A stretch of DNA of 13,092 nt from positions 5,825-18,916 of the forward strand of contig DBBD01000079.1 in NCBI GenBank assembly GCA_002292015.1, written 5' to 3'. The notes beneath the pieces are model-generated. The model had not been told where the DNA came from. It worked only from the letters and a program-made list of their open reading frames with translations, and searched no databases. This document shows positions 6,916 to 13,092 of the stretch, one piece after another. Each line of letters starts with the position of its first letter. The stretch's first letter is position 1. The stretch is from Firmicutes bacterium UBA993. Its GTDB lineage: Bacteria > Bacillota > Dethiobacteria > DTU022. A program made the translations under genes and the position numbers.

Positions 6916-7686
6916 ATGGAATATAACGATATGGAGCTGATGATCTGCCTCGCCTCCCGTTACCTCGAAGACGACAGTATAGTAGTTGTCGGAACCGGCG
7001 CTCCCTGCGCGGCAGCGATGTTGGCTCAGAAGCTCTATTCCCCGCGGCTGATGATCATGTTTGAAGCCGGCGGCATTGGCCCGTTGTTGCCCTCGATGCC
7101 AATTTCCGTAGGAGATTCACGCACTTTTTACCGGGCCCTTGCTGCCAGCAGTATGCCGGAAATTATGGAAACCTGCCAGAGAGGCCTGGTTGACTATACT
7201 TTTCTTGGCGGGGCCCAGATTGATCAGTACGGAAACATTAACTCCACCATGATTGGCGAGGATTACACGGCTCCCAGAGTGCGCCTCCCCGGAAGCGGGG
7301 GCGCTAACGACTTAGGTTCGCTCTGCTGGAAAACAATGATGATCACCCCCCAGGACCAGCGACGGTTTACTGAAAAGATCGACTTTGTGACTACCCCTGG
7401 TTACTTAACCGGGCCGGGAGCCAGGGAAAAAGCAGGTTTGCCACCCGGTAGCGGGCCGTACAAGGTGATCACTAATCTTTGCGTGATCGGATTTGACGAT
7501 CAAAGCAAAAGGATGAAGGTTGAAAGCATGCATCCGGGAATTACTAAAGAAAAAATTATTGAAAGCACCGGATTCGAGCTGCTCTGGTCCGAAAGCGTGA
7601 CAGTCAGTGATGCGCCCAAGGAAGATGAATTGAACATATTGCGTAACGAGGTGGATCCCTACCGCTATATTATCGGCCGGGGATGA
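6916..7686 (+). CDS. Class I CoA-transferase, glutaconate CoA-transferase-like subunit B
   Basis: This 256-residue beta subunit pairs with the preceding alpha subunit. It resembles GctB throughout: VVVGTGAP near residues 23-30, FEAGGIGP containing E50, FLGGAQIDQYGNINST, RLPGSGGANDLGS, and KIDFVTTPGYLTGPGAREKAGLP. E50 aligns with the catalytic Glu54 of Acidaminococcus GctB that forms the glutamyl-CoA thioester, so true CoA-transferase chemistry is favoured over the hydrolase chemistry of IpdAB. The frame is open from a TTG at 6889, but the ATG at 6916 has AAAGGAGGG 10 bases upstream and aligns with the family N-terminus. The next thiolase gene begins about 30 bases after the stop. Confidence 0.88.
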   Translation: MEYNDMELMICLASRYLEDDSIVVVGTGAPCAAAMLAQKLYSPRLMIMFEAGGIGPLLPSMPISVGDSRTFYRALAASSMPEIMETCQRGLVDYTFLGGAQIDQYGNINSTMIGEDYTAPRVRLPGSGGANDLGSLCWKTMMITPQDQRRFTEKIDFVTTPGYLTGPGAREKAGLPPGSGPYKVITNLCVIGFDDQSKRMKVESMHPGITKEKIIESTGFELLWSESVTVSDAPKEDELNILRNEVDPYRYIIGRG

Positions 7687-7716
7687 TAATAAGGTTCTAA
7701 AGAGATGGAGGGATGA

Positions 7717-8898
7717 GTGGTGAGAGAAGCTGTTGTAGTGAGTGCGGTCAGAACAGCAGTCGGCACGTTCGGCGGATCGCTTAAAGATATCAGTCCGGTT
7801 GAACTAGGAGCGTTGGTAATCAGCTCAGCGCTCGAAAAAGCTAACTTAAAACCGGAACAAGTTGACGAAGTAATTATGGGTTCAGTACTGCAGGCCGGCC
7901 ATGGTCAGAACGTTGCCCGCCAGGCGGCCCTTAAAGCGGGACTGCCAATCGCAGTGCCCTGCCTGGCGATTAATAAAGTTTGCGGATCCGGGTTAAAAAG
8001 TGTAACTCTCGCGGCTGCCGGTGTTGTTGCCGGAGATGCCGATATTGTCGTTGCCGGAGGTATGGAAAATATGAGTGCCGCTCCGTACCTGACTGCCGGG
8101 GCGCGCTGGGGGTTGCGGATGGGTGACAGCATAATGACCGATTCAATGGTCAAAGATGGACTCTGGTGCGCTTTTAATGATTATCACATGGGTATGACCG
8201 CGGAAAACGTAGCTGTTAAATACAACATTGGGCGCGAAGAACAAGACCAGTTTGCCCTTCAAAGTCAGCAAAAAGCCCAGGCCGCCATCGAAAGCGGTCG
8301 CTACAAGGACGAAATCGTTCCCGTAGAGGTGCCCCAGAAAAAGGGCGATCCGCTTGTTTTTGCCGTTGACGAACATCCGCGCATGGCAACCCTGGAAGCA
8401 CTGGCTAAACTTAAGCCAGCCTTTAAAAAAGACGGCACCGTAACTGCCGGCAACGCTTCGGGCATCAACGACGGTGCCGCTGCCGTGGTGGTGATGAGTG
8501 CGAAAAAGGCCAAGGAGCTGGGTATTAAGCCGCTGGCCATCGTAAAAAGCTATGCTTCAGCCGGGGTCGATCCGGCGATTATGGGCACCGGGCCGATTCC
8601 GGCCACCAGAAAAGCGCTAACTATAGCCGGTTGGTCGGTTTCCGATTTACAGCTGATTGAAGCCAACGAAGCTTTTGCCGTGCAGGCATTAGCCGTTTGC
8701 CAGGAACTTGAATTTGATCCATCAATTGTTAACGTAAATGGTGGGGCGATTGCCATCGGTCACCCGATCGGCGCCAGCGGCGCCCGGATTTTTGTGACTT
8801 TGCTACATGAAATGCATAAGCGCAAGAATAAGCGCGGTCTGGCCACTCTTTGCATTGGTGGCGGTCAGGGTATTGCCTGCACGGTCGAAATGGAATAA
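7717..8898 (+). CDS. Acetyl-CoA C-acetyltransferase (classical thiolase)
   Basis: This 393-residue biosynthetic/degradative thiolase interconverts acetoacetyl-CoA and two acetyl-CoA, or acts on short 3-oxoacyl-CoAs. It has the complete classical triad: C89 in INKVCGSGLKS, H349 in GHPIGASGA, and C379 in LCIGGGQG, plus the NEAFA loop. Length and residue numbering match the Zoogloea/AtoB type. Two consecutive GTG codons (7717 and 7720) follow GGAGGG by 4 and 7 bases; the second has the more usual spacing. As the last gene of the main cluster it probably completes conversion to acetyl-CoA. Its function is clearly different from the SCP2-type thiolase at 4420-5625, so the cluster holds two thiolases of different subclasses. 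Confidence 0.93.
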   Translation: MVREAVVVSAVRTAVGTFGGSLKDISPVELGALVISSALEKANLKPEQVDEVIMGSVLQAGHGQNVARQAALKAGLPIAVPCLAINKVCGSGLKSVTLAAAGVVAGDADIVVAGGMENMSAAPYLTAGARWGLRMGDSIMTDSMVKDGLWCAFNDYHMGMTAENVAVKYNIGREEQDQFALQSQQKAQAAIESGRYKDEIVPVEVPQKKGDPLVFAVDEHPRMATLEALAKLKPAFKKDGTVTAGNASGINDGAAAVVVMSAKKAKELGIKPLAIVKSYASAGVDPAIMGTGPIPATRKALTIAGWSVSDLQLIEANEAFAVQALAVCQELEFDPSIVNVNGGAIAIGHPIGASGARIFVTLLHEMHKRKNKRGLATLCIGGGQGIACTVEME

Positions 8899-8936
8899 AG
8901 GTCGATAGAAATATCAGGTAATGATAATCACCCTGT

Positions 8937-9281
8937 TCAGGAGTCGCCGGCAATACCGATTACGGAAGCGGCCTTGATCTTTACCGGTTTACCGCTGCCG
9001 GTGTCGATGTAAATCGTGCCGGCAGTTTCGTCTACCCGGCAGGGCAAACCACTCAAGCTGCTGCGGCCTGTTTCGTCGAGCAGCGTAAATTTTAGCCTTA
9101 GTTTGCAGTAAAGGGCCTCCTCCAACAGCCGTTGTTGTTCCGCCCGCAGCTGTTCGTCAGTAAGGGGCCGGCCCTGCTCTTCCGCGCGCTGAACGGCGGC
9201 GGTATGCTGCCGCAGGCTGTCGCAGTGCTCGGGCAGCATCATCCGGCTACAGGCAAACTGCTGGTTAATTTTTTTACTCAT
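8937..9281 (-). CDS. YolD-like protein, partner of the Y-family polymerase
   Basis: This 114-residue protein of the YolD-like family has the characteristic SRMMLPEH motif (about 12-19), a charged helix (about 20-60) and a C-terminal beta-rich part (KLRLKFTLLDE..IYIDTGSGKPVKIKAASVIGI). YolD-like proteins are encoded with UvrX/DinB-type polymerases in Firmicutes and are thought to be accessory to translesion synthesis, but their mechanism is not settled. Its ATG overlaps the stop of the polymerase gene (ATGA at 9281-9278), so it is translationally coupled and co-transcribed under the LexA-controlled promoter. It converges on the thiolase gene with only 38 bases between stops and no clear terminator hairpin with a T tract. 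Confidence 0.75.
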   Translation of the reverse strand: MSKKINQQFACSRMMLPEHCDSLRQHTAAVQRAEEQGRPLTDEQLRAEQQRLLEEALYCKLRLKFTLLDETGRSSLSGLPCRVDETAGTIYIDTGSGKPVKIKAASVIGIAGDS

Positions 9282-10510
9282 GCATCATGACCGCCGATCT
9301 TGCCGGCGCGCTGCAGCAGCTGTGCTCCCGGCCTGAGCGATGAAGCGCGAAACAGGCTGGTTTTTCCGAAACGTTCCCGTAGCTGGTCAGCGGTTCGGAT
9401 CAACGATTCCTCCTTTGCGGCACAGGCCGAAAAGGGCAAGCGTAGCTGCCGGTAATCGGTCAGGCCGTTTAGGCTGACGCCGACCGCCCGCAGCGGTTTG
9501 CGATCCCAGTGTTGACGGAAAAGGTTGAGGATCGTCGGGTAGATAGTCATGGCATTTGCTGTTGCCTCGGGCAGTTTTTTCTGGCGGGAAAAACCGCCCG
9601 GGTGATCGAAATCGGCCCCCCGGCAATGGAGGTGAACGGTTGTGCCGATTTTTTGACGGCGGCGGGTGCGCTGGCAGACCTCCTCGGTTATCTCCAGCAG
9701 CACCAGCTCAATCTCCTGTTGGTTGCGATAGTCGCGGGGCAGGGTTGCCGTATGGCCTACCCCCTTTTGTTCCTGGATTTGGTCCGGCCCAACGGATGAA
9801 TAATCAATACCCTGCGCATTCAGCCAGAGCACCTCGCCGCTGATCCCCCAGCGCCTCCGCAGTATATCGCGCGGCAGGGCGGCCAGGTGGCCGATCGTGC
9901 GCACCCCGATGCGCTGAAAGTTGCGCACCATGCGGTACCCCACCCCAAAGAGCGAACCGATCGGCAAGGGCCAGGTAAGGTTGGCATAATTGGCGCTGTT
10001 CAACTCGAAAAAAAGATCCGGCCGCTTTTTGGCGAAACAGTCGCAGGCCATCTTGGCCTGCAGCGGGTTTTCGCCTACGCCGATCCGGCAGCGAATCCCG
10101 GTTTCGGACCAGATATTTTCGATCAGCAGCTGTGCCGTTGCCCGGGGTGAACCACCCGGCAAAAATGAACCGCTTAAATCGAGAAACTGTTCGTCGATCG
10201 AGTAGGGCAGAACCCGATCGGTAAACTGTTCGAAAATAGTGGTGATGCGCAGCGAATAGTCGATATAGAGCTGCATGTGGGGGTGGACAAAAATGATCCA
10301 GGGGCACATCCGCTGCGCCTCCCAGGCCGGCTGGCCCGTTTTCACCCCCAGGGCTTTAGCCTCGCGGCTGGCGGCGAGAATGATCCCGTGACGCAAAGCC
10401 GGGTCGCCGCAGACCGCAACCGGCTTACCGCGCAAAGAGGGGTTGCGGGCTGTCTCCACGCTGGCGTAAAATGATTCCATATCGGCCAGAAAGATAGTTT
10501 TGCTGCTCAT
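9278..10510 (-). CDS. Y-family DNA polymerase (DinB/UvrX type), translesion synthesis
   Basis: This 410-residue error-prone DNA polymerase synthesises across damaged bases. The palm-domain catalytic carboxylates are visible: D10 in LADMESFYASVE, and D106/E107 in PYSIDEQFLDLSG. Y15 takes the steric-gate position, and E12 stands where E. coli Pol IV has a second Asp. Further family blocks are RHGIILAASREAKALGVKTG and the helix-hairpin-helix region with GVGYRMVRNFQRIGVRTIGHLAALP (about 195-220). The SIDEQFLD variant and the YolD partner downstream point to the UvrX/YqjW branch found in Firmicutes rather than canonical Pol IV. A LexA box and a TATAAT lie just upstream, so SOS induction is expected. 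It is unrelated to the surrounding CoA metabolism and has the opposite orientation. Confidence 0.92.
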   Translation of the reverse strand: MSSKTIFLADMESFYASVETARNPSLRGKPVAVCGDPALRHGIILAASREAKALGVKTGQPAWEAQRMCPWIIFVHPHMQLYIDYSLRITTIFEQFTDRVLPYSIDEQFLDLSGSFLPGGSPRATAQLLIENIWSETGIRCRIGVGENPLQAKMACDCFAKKRPDLFFELNSANYANLTWPLPIGSLFGVGYRMVRNFQRIGVRTIGHLAALPRDILRRRWGISGEVLWLNAQGIDYSSVGPDQIQEQKGVGHTATLPRDYRNQQEIELVLLEITEEVCQRTRRRQKIGTTVHLHCRGADFDHPGGFSRQKKLPEATANAMTIYPTILNLFRQHWDRKPLRAVGVSLNGLTDYRQLRLPFSACAAKEESLIRTADQLRERFGKTSLFRASSLRPGAQLLQRAGKIGGHDA

Positions 10511-10531
10511 AAATCCCCTGTCACCCGTTAT

Positions 10532-10547
10532 GCGAACCTGTGTTCGC
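10532..10547. promoter_or_regulatory. LexA (DinR) operator, SOS box
   Basis: GCGAAC-N4-GTTCGC is a 6-bp-arm palindrome containing the Gram-positive LexA core GAAC-N4-GTTC. It lies 22 bases upstream of the polymerase ATG and just downstream of the -10 element on the minus strand, so bound LexA would cover the transcription start. It should repress the dinB-yolD pair until DNA damage. Confidence 0.88.
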
Positions 10548-10551
10548 CTTA

Positions 10552-10557
10552 ATTATA
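10552..10557 (-). promoter_or_regulatory. -10 element of the dinB-yolD promoter
   Basis: On the minus strand this is a perfect TATAAT. The -35 position, 17 bases upstream (10575-10580), reads TTTTCT, a weak match. The LexA box begins 5 bases downstream, an arrangement typical of SOS promoters. Confidence 0.6.
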
Positions 10558-10660
10558 CATCCCGGCGTCGGAAAAGAAAAGAGGGCGGCTAAAATATATT
10601 CGGCAGGGAAAAAAGCATTTGCTGTAGAAACAATTTGCTCAGTCAAAGGAGGATCAGGCA

Positions 10661-11848
10661 ATGGATAAGCCTCTTGCAGGTTTAAAAGTAATCGACTTAA
10701 GCCGTTTTATTGCCGGCCCGTACTGCACAATGAAGCTCGGCGATATGGGCGCTGAAGTAATCAAGGTGGAAACCCCGGGCAAGGGTGATGATTCACGTGA
10801 GCTGGGCCCGCCTTTCCTCGCGGGCGAATCGGCTTACTATCTCTCGTTTAACCGGAATAAAAAAAGTATCACCCTTAATACGAGGGAAGGAAAGGCCAGG
10901 GACATCTTAAGGCGGTTGATTGCCGATGCCGATATATTTGTCGAAAACTTTCGCATCGGTGTTACCGAAAAGATGGGCCTAACCTACGAAGATGTAAAGA
11001 AAATCAAAGAAGATATTATCTACTGCTCGATAACCGGTTACGGCCACAACAGCCCTTACCGGGAGAAACCCAGCTTTGATGTTATGGTCCAGGGAGAAGC
11101 AGGGTTGATGAGTATAACCGGTTTTCCCGACGGTCCGCCCCAGCGTCTCGGTGTGGCCATAGCCGATATCCTCGGTGGATTTCATGCCGTGGAAGGTATT
11201 CTGCTGGCCTTGCTGGCTAAAAATAAAACCGGCATGGGGCAATTTGTCGATGTTTCGCTGATGGATTCAATCATCGCCATTCTCACCTACCAGGCCGGTA
11301 ATTACCTGGCTACCGGGAAGGTACCGCAGCGGGTGGGTAACCGTCACCCGATGATTACTCCGTACGAGAGTTTTGAAACTGAAGACGGTTATGTAATTTT
11401 TGCTGTCGGCAACCAACGCCTATGGGAATGCTTTATCAAGGCCCTTGGCCGCGAAGAGCTTAACTTAGATCCACGTTTTGCTGACATGCAGAGCCGTAAC
11501 AGGAACCCGGCTGAGCTGAAGGCAATTATAGAAGAAATTACCAGGCAGAAAAAGACCGAGAAATGGGTGGCGGTAATGGAGGAGGCCGGAGTACCCTGCG
11601 GTCGTATCCGCACCATTGACCAGGTTCTAAACGATCCGCATGTTGAAGTGCGCGAGATGGTAGTTGAAAAGGAACATCCCCTGGCTGGTCCGATCAAGCT
11701 GATCGGCGTGCCGACCAAGTTGTCGATGACCCCGGGCGCCGTTACCCTGCCGCCGCCGACTCTCGGCCAACATACGGAAGAGATCCTTAATGCCCTTGGT
11801 TATGGCCAGAACGAAATTGCCGAGATGCAGGGAAAGGGTATAATTTAA
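10661..11848 (+). CDS. Class III CoA-transferase, CaiB/BaiF family
   Basis: This 395-residue family III CoA-transferase transfers CoA between carboxylates by way of an aspartyl-CoA mixed anhydride/thioester. The family start PLAGLKVIDLSRFIAGPYCTM, then GAEVIKVE, FNRNKKSITLN and ENFR, are followed by LGVAIADILGG, in which D169 has the same position as the catalytic Asp169 of formyl-CoA transferase. Length is normal. AAAGGAGGA lies 7 bases before the ATG. It is separated from the main cluster by the oppositely oriented dinB-yolD pair, so it needs its own promoter; the upstream region has TAAAAT and TATATT but no good -35, plus a direct repeat ATTTGCT at 10617 and 10633. It may activate the substrate of the cluster (BbsEF-like role, inference), but acid donor and acceptor are unknown. 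Confidence 0.92.
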   Translation: MDKPLAGLKVIDLSRFIAGPYCTMKLGDMGAEVIKVETPGKGDDSRELGPPFLAGESAYYLSFNRNKKSITLNTREGKARDILRRLIADADIFVENFRIGVTEKMGLTYEDVKKIKEDIIYCSITGYGHNSPYREKPSFDVMVQGEAGLMSITGFPDGPPQRLGVAIADILGGFHAVEGILLALLAKNKTGMGQFVDVSLMDSIIAILTYQAGNYLATGKVPQRVGNRHPMITPYESFETEDGYVIFAVGNQRLWECFIKALGREELNLDPRFADMQSRNRNPAELKAIIEEITRQKKTEKWVAVMEEAGVPCGRIRTIDQVLNDPHVEVREMVVEKEHPLAGPIKLIGVPTKLSMTPGAVTLPPPTLGQHTEEILNALGYGQNEIAEMQGKGII

Positions 11849-11858
11849 CCTCTTTGCT

Positions 11859-11935
11859 CCCTCCCCCTTGCGGACTGAGTCTTACACACACTTGATACCG
11901 GGAGCATTAGGGCCAGGCTTCCGGAGGGGGGAGGG
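11859..11935 (+). other. Complementary C-tract/G-tract pair downstream of the class III transferase gene
   Basis: CCCTCCCCC (11859-11867), just after the transferase stop, is perfectly complementary to GGGGGAGGG (11927-11935), with a 59-base loop between. No T tract follows, so it is not a standard terminator. Because the G arm lies within the only plausible ribosome-binding region for the downstream DUF2877 gene, pairing could hide that site, or it could compete with G-quadruplex formation. Confidence 0.5.
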
Positions 11936-11953
11936 GCGGGGTGGGAGTGAGGG
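11926..11953 (+). other. Potential G-quadruplex tract
   Basis: Five G runs (6, 4, 4, 3 and 3 residues at 11926-11931, 11933-11936, 11938-11941, 11943-11945 and 11951-11953) are separated by 1-5 bases. The first four, with single-base loops, meet the usual rule for a stable three-tier quadruplex in the non-template strand or RNA. It stands directly before the DUF2877 reading frame and also contains GGAGGGG-like ribosome-site sequences. Confidence 0.6.
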
Positions 11954-12889
11954 TTCCTGTTTTCGATAAACGAGCAACAACCGGCGCCCCAAGTAGCGTT
12001 TACCGCTGACTGGTCTGCTGCTGACCTCGAGACCTACCGCGGTTGCTATGCTTTAAAGCTGCTGTCACTCCATGAACATGCGGCCAATTTTCAGGTAACT
12101 GGCTGGCCGCATTTATTATTTATCGGCGATCAGAATCTGGCAAAGGGACCGGCAGCTCTCGGTCTCACCACTGAGGATTTTAAGCAGTTTAAGAGCCTGC
12201 TCAGGCAGTATAAAAGCGGCAGGTTTGAGGATGGCCGGGCTGTTTTTGATTTAGCTGAAAGTAAGGTGATCGTTGACCGGCGCGGGGGAGAAAGTATTAT
12301 CTTCGCTCCGGTTTCGTGTTTATGTGAAAATATTACTGAGATGGTAAAAACACTAAGGTATTACGAAAACAGCTTAAAAAAATTGGAACTGCCAACCCCA
12401 TCAGCGGTGCTCTTGGATCGTCAAGGCGGAGGGTATTACCACCGATTAGCTATTGCCGAAAACTTTCCGGCCATCATTAAAGCACTGATTGATCAAAATG
12501 ATCAGGAATTAATAAAATATTCTCGAAACATCTGTGGGATGGGACATGGCTTAACGCCAACCGGAGATGATTTGATTCATGCAGCATTTTTAGTCACAAA
12601 TCGCTTTAGTTGCGTTGGTAAAATATTTATGGATTCGCTCGGTCCCGCAGTAAAGGTGCTTGCAGCCCAGACCGGGTTATTCGGCGGCCACATGATCGAG
12701 ATCGGCAGGCGTGGTTTAACCCCGGCGCCCTTCAGTAACTTTTTGGAAGCCCTTAGCTTGGGGGTTAAGGAGCCGCGAATAATAAAAAATATGGTTGAAA
12801 TAGGCTCCGCAACCGGTTTTGATCTGGCGATCGGTATGACTGTTACTGTTAAAGAATGGCTAGGTTACAGCTTGGTGTTGGATAAATAA
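11951..12889 (+). CDS. DUF2877 (AllH/YlbF family) protein, 5' end unresolved
   Basis: The frame stays open from just after a TGA at 11948-11950 to the TAA at 12887, 312 codons, and reads as protein throughout. LLSLHEHAANF near the start and the DUF2877 signatures GMGHGLTPTGDDLIHAAF and VEIGSATGFDLAIGM identify the family, to which E. coli AllH/YlbF of the oxamate carbamoyltransferase system belongs. No ATG, GTG or TTG occurs in frame before GTG 12266, which would remove about 100 residues including conserved sequence. Possible explanations are a CTG start (11957), or initiation at GTG 11947 in the neighbouring frame after the G-rich ribosome site, with one extra C in the CCCC run at 11987-11990 causing a frameshift (real or a sequencing error). 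Function here is unknown; no other allantoin or oxamate genes are visible. Confidence 0.7.
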   Translation, partial: GFLFSINEQQPAPQVAFTADWSAADLETYRGCYALKLLSLHEHAANFQVTGWPHLLFIGDQNLAKGPAALGLTTEDFKQFKSLLRQYKSGRFEDGRAVFDLAESKVIVDRRGGESIIFAPVSCLCENITEMVKTLRYYENSLKKLELPTPSAVLLDRQGGGYYHRLAIAENFPAIIKALIDQNDQELIKYSRNICGMGHGLTPTGDDLIHAAFLVTNRFSCVGKIFMDSLGPAVKVLAAQTGLFGGHMIEIGRRGLTPAPFSNFLEALSLGVKEPRIIKNMVEIGSATGFDLAIGMTVTVKEWLGYSLVLDK

Positions 12890-13092
12890 TACAAAAAACA
12901 AGCCATAAAATTGTTTAATAATCATAAAGGTTTTTGATTCGGAGTAGTGAATAGTTCACAATTAAGAAAAAAAAATAATATTGATAAAAATATTTAGGTT
13001 TATCTTCTTAGGAAAATCGTGCGAGTGAACTAATGGTCGGATGCTTAAAGGAGGTGGCAGAAAAAAACTGTCGTTTGTCAGCATTATCGGTT
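12890..13092. other. AT-rich 3' end of window, no certain gene
   Basis: After the DUF2877 stop the sequence becomes AT-rich, with A runs, a small inverted repeat GTGAA-TAG-TTCAC (about 12946-12958) and a consensus-like ribosome site AAAGGAGGTGG at 13047-13057. No ATG, GTG or TTG stands at the proper distance from that site. Two frames starting at ATG 13033 and ATG 13041 are open to the window end, but neither is long enough to recognise. A promoter and the 5' end of a further plus-strand gene are likely, but cannot be defined. Confidence 0.4.

Noticed and set aside
8899..8936. Possible bidirectional terminator between the convergent thiolase and yolD genes
   Set aside because: Only short or imperfect pairings (GATA-GAAA-TATC and a bulged CAGGT/ACCCTG) and no T tract on either strand.
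9804..10307. Long alternative frame within the polymerase gene
   Set aside because: Shadow of the Y-family polymerase in another frame of the same strand; composition is low-complexity and no motif is present.
10590..10600. TAAAAT/TATATT as -10 of the class III CoA-transferase gene
   Set aside because: No -35 sequence at 16-18 bases upstream; kept only as a remark in the gene entry.
13033..13092. Possible start of a further gene (ATG 13033 or ATG 13041) open to the window end
   Set aside because: Only about 17-20 codons are visible, the strong ribosome site lies downstream of both ATGs, and the encoded residues are not recognisable.

Overview
The window looks like a chromosomal segment of an anaerobic Gram-positive bacterium, most likely a member of the Clostridia/Peptococcaceae (Desulfotomaculum or Pelotomaculum type). 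This is inferred from strong purine-rich Shine-Dalgarno sequences (AAAGGAGGTG and similar), frequent TTG and GTG starts, a Gram-positive-type LexA box (CGAAC-N4-GTTCG), and a Y-family polymerase paired with a YolD-like protein. I cannot name the species.

Layout. Bases 2-37 hold a plus-strand rho-independent terminator belonging to a gene left of the window. Bases 71-940 (minus) encode a regulator with a MerR-type helix-turn-helix fused to a TetR repressor. Divergent from it, seven plus-strand genes (1139-8898) form a CoA-ester catabolic cluster: an SDR 3-hydroxyacyl-CoA dehydrogenase and a MaoC/hydratase-2, which together match the first two domains of eukaryotic peroxisomal MFE-2; an HMG-CoA-synthase-like protein fused to a DUF35 zinc-ribbon/OB domain; an SCP2/archaeal-type thiolase overlapping it by 8 bases; a 234-base spacer with an almost perfect inverted repeat; two subunits of a glutaconate-type class I CoA-transferase; and a classical acetyl-CoA acetyltransferase. 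A convergent, SOS-controlled dinB-yolD pair (10510-8937, minus) follows. Then come a plus-strand class III (CaiB/BaiF) CoA-transferase and a DUF2877 (AllH/YlbF family) gene whose 5' end is anomalous.

How the genes fit together (inference). The cluster can activate an acid as its CoA ester (class I and/or class III CoA-transferase), hydrate an enoyl-CoA through the (R)-3-hydroxy route (MaoC), oxidise it (SDR), and cleave the 3-oxoacyl-CoA with a thiolase carried on a DUF35 scaffold. The second thiolase handles acetoacetyl-CoA. This recalls the bbs operon of anaerobic toluene degradation (DUF35 protein plus thiolase, SDR, CoA-transferase, hydratase) and the archaeal thiolase/HMG-CoA-synthase/DUF35 complex. 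However, no acyl-CoA dehydrogenase is present, and the synthase-like domain appears to have lost its catalytic residues. The natural substrate is not evident. The most novel points are this scaffolded thiolase module, the double-HTH regulator with a repeated 10-mer in the divergent promoter region, the G-rich/C-rich region upstream of a DUF2877 gene that has no normal start codon, and the structured spacer inside the main cluster.
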